A stretch of DNA of 64,000 bases. Source: a virus. The DNA lies in IMG/VR virus record IMGVR_UViG_3300037010_002261, positions 26,152 to 90,151 of that record. One strand, written 5' to 3'. Under the pieces are notes generated by a model. It was not told the DNA's origin and did no database searches. It saw only the letters and a list, made by a program, of their open reading frames with translations. How positions within the stretch are numbered: the stretch's first letter is position 1; each line of letters begins with the position of its first letter. The translations under genes and the position numbers were made by a program. Shown piece by piece: positions 5,849-14,169 of the stretch.

Positions 5849-6471
5849 ATGAGCAATTCGTCTGACATGCGACGAGCTCTCCTCATCATGCAGCAAGCCT
5901 GCATCGATGATGGCCATGAGCTGACCTTCAAACGAGTCAAAGCGCGGACAGTCAAGGTCACAGTGGTCAACGCCGGCGACACCTTGACGATGACCTGGGA
6001 GGCCTACAAGACAGGCTTCCTTAGCATCGAGTGCGGTGACCAAAGCCGCATGTATCCAGTCGGGTACGATCCTGTTCCCACAGCGGCTGCTGAGCTCAGG
6101 GCGCTAGACTGGAGCTTCAGGGTCATGCGCGCTCCGACTTTGGAGCTAAAGTCTTTCGTGAGCGAGCGTAAGGCCAATGCGGCTCCGACCAAGCATGTCA
6201 TGAACAAGCATGAGCGCAAGCTCATGACGCAGCTGCGGCAAAGTCAGGCAAGACCGAAGCCGAGGTGCGGCGGGACCCGACCGCCCGCCGGCAGCTGGCC
6301 GAGGCTCGCAAGCTTGGCAACAAGCCGGCGGGCGACCACGTGTTCGACGGTCGTAACTGGCTCACGCCTCACCAAGCGGCCAGCCGGGTAGTCGAGCGCG
6401 CTCGCCTGAAAGGCGTCACCAAGCCGATCTACGCTGATGAGCTTGCCAAGGCTCTGAAGAGGGCAAAATGA
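5849..6471 (+). pseudogene. LQQ-family gene broken by a frameshift near 6240
   Basis: The first frame (MSNSSDMRRALLIMQQACID onward) is coherent to about residue 130, then becomes Arg/Thr/Pro-rich nonsense. The coherent continuation (KSGKTEAEVRRDPTARRQL and on to ALKRAK) lies in the -1 frame. It ends at a TGA that overlaps the next ATG in the usual ATGA manner, which supports it as the real C-terminus. One missing base in the AAA run at about 6240 would restore a 207-aa protein. Sequencing error, true decay or recoding are all possible. Confidence 0.6.
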
Positions 6472-6709
6472 ACAACACCCACCGCATCACGTACGTTGTT
6501 CACGCTCTCGTAGACCTGGTTCAGCTCAAGCTGGAATACTCCATGGACCAGCGCGAGGAGGCCGAGGCTTTAGCTGGCTCCTTCAAACGTGTCGGCTTCC
6601 AGGTCCAACTCGGCCGTGTCATGTCACCTACAGCGGCAACACCGTGCGGGAGGAGCTGGACATTCAGAGCACTCCCGCGCTCACGCTCACCCAAACAAGG
6701 AGCTCATGA
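6468..6709 (+). pseudogene. Small gene broken by a frameshift near 6615
   Basis: The N-terminal half (HRITYVVHALVDLVQLKLEY and onward to FQVQLGRV) continues sensibly in the -1 frame as TYSGNTVREELDIQS. It ends with a TGA overlapping the ATG of the next gene. About 80 aa when repaired. Function unknown. Confidence 0.55.
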
Positions 6710-6921
6710 TGATCTACCAAGCCTGCGGCGCTATCACCGCCTTCTCCCTCCTTGCCATGGGCCTGATCACCTTCGATGCTCTCGACGGACCTGTGTATGA
6801 CCGACTCAACACGGCTCTCAAGCGCCTGAACGGGCGCCATGCAGGCATCGCCCTGCTCTTGGGCTGCGTCGCCCTGCTGAGCTTTTTGATCGCTTTGCTT
6901 GCTAAAGGAGCAACACCATGA
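6706..6921 (+). CDS. Small membrane protein with two hydrophobic segments, 71 aa
   Basis: Start ATG-ATG at 6706 after AAGGAG. Hydrophobic segments at residues about 5-24 (CGAITAFSLLAMGLITF) and 45-66 (AGIALLLGCVALLSFLIALL) with a short charged loop between. Inner-membrane protein of unknown role. ATGA overlap with the next gene. Confidence 0.65.
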   Translation: MMIYQACGAITAFSLLAMGLITFDALDGPVYDRLNTALKRLNGRHAGIALLLGCVALLSFLIALLAKGATP

Positions 6922-7193
6922 GCCAAGACTTTGACGAGATCAACCCAGCACCCGAGGTGTCCTACATCCCGCGCTGGTCCTTCACCTTGAGCAAGAAGGA
7001 CGCGCTGCTGGTCCTCAAGGCCCTGGGTGGCCGCTTGACCGATGTCGAGGTCAAGGAGGCCAAGGAGCTTGGCGACCGCTTGACCGAGCTGCGGCAAGCC
7101 ACCGGTCAGGACTACCAGAACTCCTTGGACCGTGCGGCACGCGCCGCGGCTGAAGGCTTCACCGGCAAGCGGAACGTAGCTCCAAAGAGCTGA
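6918..7193 (+). CDS. Hypothetical protein, 91 aa
   Basis: Predominantly helical and charged, with TLSKKDALLVLKALGGRLTD and a second amphipathic helix ending in RAARAAAEGF. No known motif. Last gene before a new promoter at 7200. Confidence 0.55.
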   Translation: MSQDFDEINPAPEVSYIPRWSFTLSKKDALLVLKALGGRLTDVEVKEAKELGDRLTELRQATGQDYQNSLDRAARAAAEGFTGKRNVAPKS

Positions 7194-7199
7194 AAGCCG

Positions 7200-7229
7200 T
7201 TTACATCACGGTCCGAATGGGTGTACAAT
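7200..7229 (+). promoter_or_regulatory. Sigma70-type promoter
   Basis: TTTACA (7200-7205), 18 bases, TACAAT (7224-7229) then CAT, followed by the leader ACAACAGTGATACTTAAGGAG shared with 5240-5266. Confidence 0.75.
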
Positions 7230-7265
7230 CATCTTATCGACAACAGTGATACTTAAGGAGACGGC

Positions 7266-7532
7266 ATGAGCCTCCAATTTGCATTTCTCGAGATCGCCTA
7301 CGACAATGGCTGCGTCAATAGGTCCATGCCCGAGAGCAAGGTCCTGGACAAGATGTGGGGCGTTGTACGCCTCAAGTTTGACTCGAAGGTCATCGCTGAC
7401 GTCGACAAGGAGCTCTCTGCCATGCCTCGGCACGCTTTGGAGGAGCTTTGCTCTGGCGAGGAGTCCGAGCAACCGAGCGTGTCGCAAAACGCGCGCGACA
7501 TCCTGGAACACGCTTTCAACCACATGGTGTGA
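7266..7532 (+). CDS. Hypothetical protein, 88 aa
   Basis: First gene of the promoter at 7200 with a good AAGGAG site. Acidic, mostly helical, no recognised motif. Contains VLDKMWGVVRLKFDSKVIAD in the first half. Confidence 0.55.
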   Translation: MSLQFAFLEIAYDNGCVNRSMPESKVLDKMWGVVRLKFDSKVIADVDKELSAMPRHALEELCSGEESEQPSVSQNARDILEHAFNHMV

Positions 7533-7534
7533 TC

Positions 7535-7707
7535 ATGAGCCTCCTGTCCCTCTACCTCTGCCTCAGCTTCGTGATGTTCGGCTTCCTCATGGTGATCTGG
7601 AACCGCAGCGACCCGTTCAACCTCATCCTCAAGGTAGCCTTCGGGCGTTGACCGGGCTCGCCGCCTTCGTCGTCCTCACCCACTTCGGCTACATCATCAA
7701 AGCCTGA
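7535..7707 (+). pseudogene. Small two-segment membrane protein, frameshifted near 7648
   Basis: The first 38 codons encode a hydrophobic segment (LLSLYLCLSFVMFGFLMVIW) and stop at 7649. In the -1 frame the sequence continues as LTGLAAFVVLTHFGYIIKA, a second membrane segment ending at a TGA just before the next promoter. Restoring one T in GTTGA gives a 57-aa double-span protein. Confidence 0.5.
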
Positions 7708-7717
7708 CAACTTTTTG

Positions 7718-7746
7718 TTTACAACTTGCTTGGCAGGTGTTACTAT
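7718..7746 (+). promoter_or_regulatory. Sigma70-type promoter of the YfaP-like gene
   Basis: TTTACA (7718-7723), 17 bases, TACTAT (7741-7746). A GGAAAGGAAA ribosome site precedes the ATG at 7775. Confidence 0.75.
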
Positions 7747-7774
7747 CTAGACCACAATAGGAAAGGAAATCCCG

Positions 7775-9856
7775 ATGACCCACGTGCTGAACTTCAACGT
7801 CTTCAAGAAGGCGATCCAGAAGCGCTTCGCGGAGATGACGGCCAACAACGCCGCTCTGTTCCGCGTCAGCATCCCGAAGGATGAGACCGGTGCCAAGAGC
7901 GACCTGCTCTGGAACACCTACTTGGGCGCCTTCCCGGAAGGCACCAACCCGATGTACCGTGAGCGCACGGAGCACGACTGTACCTGCTGCCGCCACTTCA
8001 TCCGTGACGTTGGCGACGTCGTGACGATCAACGCCGACGGCTCGCTCACGTCCATCTGGGACATCGACATCGCCGCCAAGGAGCCGGCTTACCAAACTGT
8101 TGCCAACGCGCTGTCCGCGACCGTCAAGGCTCACGCCATCGGCGACGTGTTCCTGCACTACCTGGACAAGGCCGGCACCGACCGCAGCTTCGAGCAGCTG
8201 GTCAACGGCGGTCAGCAAGCCTGGGATCACTTCTTCGTCAACATCCCGCGCGCTTACGTGGTGGGCAAGGACCATGTCGCGACCAAGCTGAGCGAAGACC
8301 GCTCGGCCCGTGACTCCCTGCACCGCAGCCTGACCGACCTGAGCATCGAGAACATCGACGCGGTGCTGGAGCTGATCACGCAGGGCTCGATCTACCGCGG
8401 TGACCAGTTCAAGGGCGCCGTCACCTCCTTCCGTGAGCTGAAGGCCGCTTTCGACAAGCTGTCGGCTGACCGACAAGCGCTCTTCGCCTGGACCAAGTTC
8501 AAGGCAGCAGGCGCACTGTGCGGCTTCCGCACTTCGGTCATCGGCACGTTGGTCGAGGACTTGGCCATGAAGGAGCTGGATGACGCCGTCAAGATCTACG
8601 AGTCCAAGACCGCCCCGCAGAACTACAAGCGTCCGACGGCGCTGGTTACCAAGGGCATGATCGAGAAGGCCAAGGGCGAGCTGCAGAAGCTGGGCTTGGT
8701 CTCGGCCCTGGAACGCCGCTTCGCAGTCCTGACGGACATCACGGTCAACAACGTGTTGTTCGCCAACCGCGACGCCAAGGCGACCATGACCGGCGACGTG
8801 TTCGATGACCTGGTGGGTGACGCCAAGGTCTCGACCAGGTCCTTCGACAAGATCGAGGAGGTGGGCATCGAGAAGTTCCTGAAGGACATCCTGCCGACGG
8901 CCAAGTCGATCGAGCTGCTGTTGGAGAACAAGCACACCAACCGCCTGGTCAGCCTGATCGCTCCAACCGACCCGACGGCTGGCAAGCTGTTTGCTTGGGA
9001 CAACTCCTTCAGCTGGTCCTACACCGGCGACGTGACGGACTCGATCAAGGAACGTGTTAAGAGCGCCGGCGGCCAAGTGGTCGGCGAGCTGTGCTGCCGC
9101 CTGGCCTGGGACTACACCGATGACCTGGATTTCCACATGGTCGAGCCGGGCGGCTCCGAGATCTACTACGGCAGCTACCGGCTGAAGGGTGGCCGTAGCC
9201 TGTCTCCGTGCGGTGGCGAGCTGGACCTGGACGCCAACGGCGTTGACGGCATGAAGAACGAGCCGTGCGAGAACATCTACTACGCCAACCGCAACCGCAT
9301 GAAAGAAGGCGTCTACGAGCTGTTCATCAACAACTTCGTCAAGCGGTCGACGGACGGCAAGGGCTTCGGCGTCGACATCGAGTTCGACGGCGTGACCACG
9401 ACGATCTACTACGATCGCGCGATCCCGTCTCGGTCGAACCTGACCGTGGCGAAGATCAAGTACTCGAAGAAGGACGGCTTCACGATCATCGAGTCGCTGC
9501 CGAGCACGAGCACGACGAAGGATGTCTGGGGCCTGAAGACCCAGACCTTCCAGCAAGTCAACGTCGTGATGCTGTCACCGAACCACTGGGATGACCAGAA
9601 GGGCGCCGGCAACAAGCACTACTTCTTCATGCTGCAAGGCTGTGCCAATGACGGCACCGCCCGTGGCTTCTACAACGAGTTCCTGACCCCGGAGCTGAAC
9701 AAGCACCGCAAGGTCCTGGAGATGGTCGGCTCCAAGCTGAAGGTCGCCAAGGCGTCCGAACAGCTGTCGGGCCTGGGCTTCTCGTCCACGGTACGCGACA
9801 CCGTGGTCGTGCGTGTCAAGGGCGCTCTCAACCGCGTCATCCGAGTCGCATTCTGA
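7775..9856 (+). CDS. Large protein with a YfaP/DUF2135-like domain, 693 aa
   Basis: Residues about 430-550 contain CRLAWDYTDDLDFHMVEPGG, IYYGSYRLKGG and a Cys-flanked ELDLDANG, then ENIYYANR and YELFINNF. This order (LDLHV, YYG, LDVDAN, ENIYW, Y.V.VN) is that of DUF2135/YfaP beta-sandwich proteins. The first 400 residues are charged and helical with no family I recognise; an early CTCCRH may bind metal. Codon use is strikingly uniform and C-rich, suggesting high expression. It is paired with the 140-aa gene 32 bases downstream. Confidence 0.55.
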   Translation: MTHVLNFNVFKKAIQKRFAEMTANNAALFRVSIPKDETGAKSDLLWNTYLGAFPEGTNPMYRERTEHDCTCCRHFIRDVGDVVTINADGSLTSIWDIDIAAKEPAYQTVANALSATVKAHAIGDVFLHYLDKAGTDRSFEQLVNGGQQAWDHFFVNIPRAYVVGKDHVATKLSEDRSARDSLHRSLTDLSIENIDAVLELITQGSIYRGDQFKGAVTSFRELKAAFDKLSADRQALFAWTKFKAAGALCGFRTSVIGTLVEDLAMKELDDAVKIYESKTAPQNYKRPTALVTKGMIEKAKGELQKLGLVSALERRFAVLTDITVNNVLFANRDAKATMTGDVFDDLVGDAKVSTRSFDKIEEVGIEKFLKDILPTAKSIELLLENKHTNRLVSLIAPTDPTAGKLFAWDNSFSWSYTGDVTDSIKERVKSAGGQVVGELCCRLAWDYTDDLDFHMVEPGGSEIYYGSYRLKGGRSLSPCGGELDLDANGVDGMKNEPCENIYYANRNRMKEGVYELFINNFVKRSTDGKGFGVDIEFDGVTTTIYYDRAIPSRSNLTVAKIKYSKKDGFTIIESLPSTSTTKDVWGLKTQTFQQVNVVMLSPNHWDDQKGAGNKHYFFMLQGCANDGTARGFYNEFLTPELNKHRKVLEMVGSKLKVAKASEQLSGLGFSSTVRDTVVVRVKGALNRVIRVAF

Positions 9857-9888
9857 TCCACCCGTGCAACACTGAAAGGAAGCACATC

Positions 9889-10311
9889 ATGACAACCAAC
9901 ATCGACAACCTGCTGCTGCAGGCCTCCCGCCAGAAGTGGCGCTTCGACACGCCGAAGGGCGCGCTGGCCATCGAGGACCTGTGGGACCTGCCGCTGACCT
10001 CGGGCACCGGCAAGGCCAACCTGGACGACATCGCCAAGTCTCTGTTCCGCAAGGCCAAGGCCGACAATGACGAGCCGACCAGCTTCGTCACGGCCAGCGC
10101 CAAGCCGGCTGACGTCGTCACGCCGCTGAAGCTCGAGGTCGTCAAGTACGTCATCGACGTCATCTCGACCGAACGCACGGCCGCCGCCAACGCCGCCGCT
10201 CGCGCCGCTCAGCGCCAGCTGGTGATGAAGGCCATCGACGACAAGAAGGCCAACGCCATCAACGACATGTCCGTCGAGGACCTGCAGGCCCTGCTGGAAT
10301 CGCTGAAGTAA
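9889..10311 (+). CDS. Conserved-looking helical phage protein, 140 aa
   Basis: Begins after an AAAGGAAGCACATC ribosome site. Contains RQKWRFDTPKGALAIEDLWDLPL, a block I associate with small proteins of many large phages, then a long basic helix (RTAAANAAARAAQRQ). Same C-rich codon use as the upstream 693-aa gene, so probably highly expressed with it. Function unknown. Confidence 0.6.
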   Translation: MTTNIDNLLLQASRQKWRFDTPKGALAIEDLWDLPLTSGTGKANLDDIAKSLFRKAKADNDEPTSFVTASAKPADVVTPLKLEVVKYVIDVISTERTAAANAAARAAQRQLVMKAIDDKKANAINDMSVEDLQALLESLK

Positions 10312-10331
10312 GCTTCGGCCTGGATGATGTG

Positions 10332-10359
10332 TTTACAAGGCTTGGCTTTGTGATACAAT
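10332..10359 (+). promoter_or_regulatory. Sigma70-type promoter
   Basis: TTTACA (10332-10337), 16 bases, TACAAT (10354-10359) then CAT. Drives the gene at 10392. Confidence 0.7.
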
Positions 10360-10391
10360 CATCCTACCGAATCCCAAACAGCGAGACTGCC

Positions 10392-10691
10392 ATGCAATAC
10401 CCAAGCAACCTGTTCAACTTCAGCAAGCACTTGGGTATGCTGGTAACACGTGCTGGCGTCCTGCAGCACGCCGCTCGAGGCCTCCCGATCTTCGAGCCTG
10501 TCAATGACCGCACCGCCGATGAAGGCATGCACGTCATCTCGACAGGCTCGGGCGAGGAGGCCTCGTTCTATGTCAGCCATGTTGACAAGAAGCATGACGG
10601 CACCGTCAAGAGCTGGCTGCTGAAGCCCACGCTCGACACCGTGATCCGCCTGCCACAGCTCAGCAAGGCCAAGATTCTGGTGGTCGCATGA
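10392..10691 (+). CDS. Hypothetical protein, 99 aa
   Basis: ATG at 10392 was preferred because the in-frame upstream ATG lies inside the promoter. No recognised motif; the C-terminal half looks like a small beta sheet (EASFYVSHVDKK, SWLLKPTLDTVIRL). ATGA overlap with the next gene. Confidence 0.55.
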   Translation: MQYPSNLFNFSKHLGMLVTRAGVLQHAARGLPIFEPVNDRTADEGMHVISTGSGEEASFYVSHVDKKHDGTVKSWLLKPTLDTVIRLPQLSKAKILVVA

Positions 10692-10949
10692 GCTCGTTCA
10701 AAGAGGCGTTGTTGGTTCTCCCTGAAGCGGACCTGGTCCTGATGGCCGAGTCCCTGCTCGGGAACGAGCTGTTCAGCATCGTCGTTGACGCTGAGACCAA
10801 CCCGCTGGTGCTGAAGCACCAGAGCCACACAGCGCTCGACGAGCTCAGCAAGCGGCCGTACGTTCAAGCATTACCTGAAGCCAGCAAGGTTAAAGATCCT
10901 CGAGCTGGTTGAGCAAGCACGTCATCCCATCGACGCAACCGATGAGTAA
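10688..10949 (+). pseudogene. Small gene broken by a frameshift near 10862
   Basis: The frame is coherent up to DELSKRP. The following residues in frame look random, while the +1 frame reads TFKHYLKPARLKILELVEQA and ends at TAA 10947. Removing one base near 10862 gives an 86-aa protein. Function unknown. Confidence 0.5.
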
Positions 10950-11091
10950 CCAGCCGATGGAGGCTATCATGTAGCGCAAGCTATGCATATGATCACACAA
11001 TAGAGAACTCATCTTTTATACTGTCCAGGAAAGATGGTTGGGCTTACGTATATGGCGAAAGCCTGGGCTTGACACAGGACTTTCCAAAAGC

Positions 11092-11178
11092 GCGCCCGTG
11101 GTGAAATTGGTAGACACACCAGGTTTAGGTCCTGACGCCAGCAGTGGCGTGCCGGTTCGAGTCCGGCCGGGCGCACCA
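11092..11178 (+). tRNA. tRNA-Leu(TAG)
   Basis: Acceptor GCGCCCG/CGGGCGC, A, encoded CCA. D loop AAATTGGTAGAC. Anticodon arm CCAGG-TTTAGGT-CCTGA gives TAG. Variable arm GCCAGCAGTGGC. The last A of CCA is the A of the ATG at 11178. It stands alone, far from the other clusters; bases 10950-11091 hold nothing else I can identify. Confidence 0.9.
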
Positions 11179-11456
11179 TGAGAGACAATCTGTTCACCGA
11201 GATCTTCGCCGACCTTTCGAGCCCGCCATACGTCGCGTTCGGCGGCAAGGCTCCCGAGCCTCAAGAGCCTGGGGCTCACGCCATCGCGGACGCAGTCTGC
11301 GAGATGCTGCAGGCTCGCATCCAGCTCCGGCAAGCTCAAGCCAAGGTGCCGAGCTACACCGGGCAGTGGAGCGACCAGGACTACTGGCAAACGGAGCTCG
11401 GCCAGTATAACGCCGCATGCGATAAGCTGGCGAAAGCCTTGCGAAGCGGGCCGTGA
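11178..11456 (+). CDS. Hypothetical protein starting on a tRNA CCA end, 92 aa
   Basis: Starts on the final A of the tRNA-Leu CCA, as at 4677. Helical, with RIQLRQAQAKVPSYTGQWS and a WQTELGQYNAACDKLAKAL helix. Function unknown. Stop overlaps the next GTG start. Confidence 0.55.
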   Translation: MRDNLFTEIFADLSSPPYVAFGGKAPEPQEPGAHAIADAVCEMLQARIQLRQAQAKVPSYTGQWSDQDYWQTELGQYNAACDKLAKALRSGP

Positions 11457-11767
11457 ACCGCGCCTTCTGCCTCCAGCTGCAAGACGCATTGCTGACGGCA
11501 GGCTATGATGACGCTTCGCTGAAGTACCTGAGCGACAGCATCGCGACCTTCACGCTGTCGCACAAAGGCGTCATTCGGCGCATGGGCATCGAGGTGACGG
11601 TTCCTGGGCACGCTCGTGTGCATGAAGGGCATGACCCTGACAGAGAGCCGCTCCTCATCGACTACGAGACGGTCGCTGAGCTTGCAACCGCGATCTTTGA
11701 CCGTGACCCAGGCGCGCATGACGTGCCTGACTTCAAGCACTTCACAGGACTCAACGATGAAACGTGA
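11453..11767 (+). CDS. LQQ-like hypothetical protein, 104 aa
   Basis: GTG start overlapping the upstream TGA. N-terminal NRAFCLQLQDALLTAGYDDA resembles the LQQ helix motif of this phage, followed by strands (TFTLSHKGVIRRMGIEVTV). No catalytic signature. Confidence 0.5.
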   Translation: MNRAFCLQLQDALLTAGYDDASLKYLSDSIATFTLSHKGVIRRMGIEVTVPGHARVHEGHDPDREPLLIDYETVAELATAIFDRDPGAHDVPDFKHFTGLNDET

Positions 11768-12062
11768 ACAGCTGCTGGCGCTTGATACGCTACTCAGCTC
11801 CTACAAGGACAACCTGCACGCGATGACCTCAAAGGCCATGGCGAAGATCGAGTACGCCAAGGTTGCGGTTCTCTACGAGCTGTTCGAGCTCGCCACCGAC
11901 GAGCAGTGCGAGGGCTTCCTCAACCTGTACAAGGACGGCGTGACGGACAAGAACATCATGACCGCTTTGGCGCTGTGCGAGCGTACGGTGACCGACATGC
12001 ACAAACGGCCGCTGACCTACATGGTCATCAACGGCGTGCACCACAAGCTGGTGCATGCATGA
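11757..12062 (+). CDS. Hypothetical helical protein, 101 aa
   Basis: ATG at 11757 overlaps the previous stop. Almost wholly helical: LLALDTLLSSYKDNLHAM, then VAVLYELFELATDEQ. No recognised family. Overlaps the next start. Confidence 0.5.
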   Translation: MKREQLLALDTLLSSYKDNLHAMTSKAMAKIEYAKVAVLYELFELATDEQCEGFLNLYKDGVTDKNIMTALALCERTVTDMHKRPLTYMVINGVHHKLVHA

Positions 12063-12259
12063 TCAGCGTTCCCTCAAACCTCTACGACGCCATTCACGAG
12101 CTGTTGACTGAGCGGCACTTCCGGTTTCGGTCGATCAGCAGCCCGTATGCCAGCTTCAGCTTCAGCACGCCTGAGCTCGAGCAGGCGGCTGGGCTGCTGA
12201 TCACCGACAAGTACGGCGCCGCCGTCATGACACAGTCGGTCGAGGGTGAGCATGCCTGA
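12059..12259 (+). CDS. Hypothetical protein, 66 aa
   Basis: Small gene translationally coupled to both neighbours (ATGA upstream, stop 12257-12259 overlapping the Fpg start). Contains FSTPELEQAAGLLITDKYG. No known domain. Confidence 0.5.
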   Translation: MISVPSNLYDAIHELLTERHFRFRSISSPYASFSFSTPELEQAAGLLITDKYGAAVMTQSVEGEHA

Positions 12260-13187
12260 AGGTCCAGAGGTTAAGCGCAACGCCGACCTGCTCGACGAGC
12301 TAGTGATCGGCAACACCCTCGAACGCATCGAGTTGGTCTCAGGCAAGCTGCTCAAGAAAGGCATCCCAGGCCTTGACAAATTCAAGCCAGGCGTGGTCAC
12401 ACAAGTGCGGGCCCACGGCAAACTCATCAAGCTCACGCTTGACAACGGCGGCGAGCTGACGTCCACTCTGGGCATGAGCGGTTGGTGGTACCCGGCCTCC
12501 GACAGCATCCATGTCGCTCACAACAACCAGAAGGCCTATGTCGGCGGCGCTCTAGTGCCGATGCGTGACATCATCAACTCGGCGTTGAAGCATGCCAGAG
12601 TCCAGCTTCGCGGCGACTACGGCCTGCATAAGGACGAGGTTCACGCTGTCTACACCGACATGCGCAACTTTGGCAACATGGAGTACTGGCCTGACGGCAT
12701 GCCCGAAGCTGAGCTGAAGCGCCGCATCGGCTTTGACCTGCTCAATGAGCTGCCGAAGCTGATGACCGACATGGCGGTGGCCAAAGGCACGGTCGTTGCG
12801 CTCAAGGAGGGCGCGCCGAAGCGGGTGCAGAACATGCGAATGGGCGATGTCGCTCTCGAGCAAAGCTTCATCGCTGGCTTAGGCAACATCTACCGGGCGG
12901 AAACCTTCTGGCTGACAGGCATCAACCCGCATGTTAGGCTGAAAGACCTCCCGACGGAGGACTGGCTGAAGTTCTGCGAGGTTGCCATGGTGGTGCTGCA
13001 GATCGCCTACATGTACAGCGGCTCGATGCGCTATCGCATGGACTTCATCCATGAGGTGACCGGCATCATCCTGCCTGCCGACCATCGTGGCCACTTGGCC
13101 TACGGGCGCACACATGACATCTGCAGGCGGCCGATCATCCGCGATGACTCATTTGCGCGCCCGCTGTGGCGCTTGGAGACCGCATGA
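12252..13187 (+). CDS. mutM: Fpg/MutM-type DNA glycosylase
   Basis: The sequence MPEGPEVKR at the start is diagnostic: proline 2 is the Schiff-base nucleophile and glutamate 3 the acid catalyst of Fpg/Nei enzymes. An upstream in-frame GTG at 12246 would bury this proline, so 12252 is the start. A central LEQSFIAGLGNIYRAETFWL matches the helix-two-turn-helix (consensus GIGNIY). The C-terminal zinc finger expected of Fpg is not clear: only one Cys (DICRR) is seen in the end region, so it may be a zincless form. It excises oxidised or modified bases. About 311 aa, slightly longer than usual. Confidence 0.85.
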   Translation: MPEGPEVKRNADLLDELVIGNTLERIELVSGKLLKKGIPGLDKFKPGVVTQVRAHGKLIKLTLDNGGELTSTLGMSGWWYPASDSIHVAHNNQKAYVGGALVPMRDIINSALKHARVQLRGDYGLHKDEVHAVYTDMRNFGNMEYWPDGMPEAELKRRIGFDLLNELPKLMTDMAVAKGTVVALKEGAPKRVQNMRMGDVALEQSFIAGLGNIYRAETFWLTGINPHVRLKDLPTEDWLKFCEVAMVVLQIAYMYSGSMRYRMDFIHEVTGIILPADHRGHLAYGRTHDICRRPIIRDDSFARPLWRLETA

Positions 13188-13459
13188 TGTCCTTAGACAG
13201 CACAGTAGAAACCGTCGAATTTCCCTCTAGTGTCATGACACTTACCCAGAAGCGCGTGCTAACGGTGCTGTCTAGAATCAAGGACCAAATAGTTAGCGAT
13301 CATGATGACGCCCTCGCTTACTCTGAAGCGCTAAATGACATCCTCGATGAGCTGGGCCAAGCTGACTTCTTCGGCACCGAAGGGCAGAATGACCCACGCG
13401 GGGACCAACGCAACGGCCTCTGGACCATGGGGCGCGTTGAAGGCGTAGACCCGCGATGA
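13184..13459 (+). CDS. Hypothetical protein, 91 aa
   Basis: ATGATG at 13184 overlaps the Fpg stop. Mixed helical and acidic (SEALNDILDELGQADFFGTE). No known motif. Overlaps the next gene by four bases. Confidence 0.5.
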   Translation: MMSLDSTVETVEFPSSVMTLTQKRVLTVLSRIKDQIVSDHDDALAYSEALNDILDELGQADFFGTEGQNDPRGDQRNGLWTMGRVEGVDPR

Positions 13460-13896
13460 TCCGCCGCATCGGCTCCGTGGATGTGGGCTGGCCGCTTCGC
13501 CAAGCGGCCAACGAGATCAGGTACCTGAGCTACAAGGTCAACACGCCGAAGCGGTTTCAAACGCATCAGCTTCATAATCTTGCCGCTCAGCACCTGATGA
13601 CGCACCTGAGCTACATCGCAGGCGTGCCGGTTGAGAAGCTCGACTTCGTCTACTTCTCAGTCTGCGCCGGCGCTGAGGAGCACGTTGACGAGCTCGACCT
13701 CGAGCGGTTCACGGACCGCACACTCGTTGTGCCCCTCATCCTGCCTAGCGGCGTCTCAACCATCACGGCCGACGGCGTCACGATGCAGGTAGAGCTTGAC
13801 AAGGTCTACGAGTTCAACCATCAGCGGCCCCACCGCATGGACCTCGAGGATACCCAATCCGGGTGCGTTGTGCTGATGGTAGCGGTGCTGAAATGA
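13456..13896 (+). CDS. Jelly-roll (2OG oxygenase-like or cupin) protein, 146 aa
   Basis: Contains EEHVDELD (H-x-D), TLVVPLILPSG and VYEFNHQRPHRMDL, the strand-rich order of small phage double-stranded beta-helix oxygenases with a proximal HxD and a distal His. A distal Arg is uncertain. Substrate unknown. It resembles the protein at 3475 in motif order only. Confidence 0.45.
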   Translation: MIRRIGSVDVGWPLRQAANEIRYLSYKVNTPKRFQTHQLHNLAAQHLMTHLSYIAGVPVEKLDFVYFSVCAGAEEHVDELDLERFTDRTLVVPLILPSGVSTITADGVTMQVELDKVYEFNHQRPHRMDLEDTQSGCVVLMVAVLK

Positions 13897-14168
13897 GCAA
13901 GAACAAGCTCCTGGAGCTTCAACAAACGTTCATCGACCGACTTGCGCTTGACTATGACGTGGTCCTGCGGGACAAGAAGCTGCACGTGATGCGGGGCACA
14001 CGGATCATGATCCACGCTGTCTTCATGGAGACCGTGGATCAGGTGATGCTGGCGTTCTTCACCGGCAACCCGATCTTCTTCGTGTGGTCAGAGGATGGGC
14101 CTGCTTACATCGCCAAGATCGGCGTTGAGCGTTTGCACAAAGAGCTCGACAAGAATCCGTGGAAGTAA
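13893..14168 (+). CDS. LQQ-family protein, 91 aa
   Basis: A clean short member of the family: KNKLLELQQTFIDRLALDYD, then strands DVVLRDKKLHVMRGTRIMIH. Probably the minimal domain. Its stop is followed directly by the tmRNA acceptor segment. Confidence 0.6.
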   Translation: MSKNKLLELQQTFIDRLALDYDVVLRDKKLHVMRGTRIMIHAVFMETVDQVMLAFFTGNPIFFVWSEDGPAYIAKIGVERLHKELDKNPWK

Positions 14169-14169
14169 A

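Noticed and set aside
7697-9556. A 619-codon open frame antisense to the YfaP-like gene
   Set aside because: It mirrors the C-rich third codon positions of the sense gene, is dominated by Val/Leu/Asp/Arg and has no start signals. It is a shadow.
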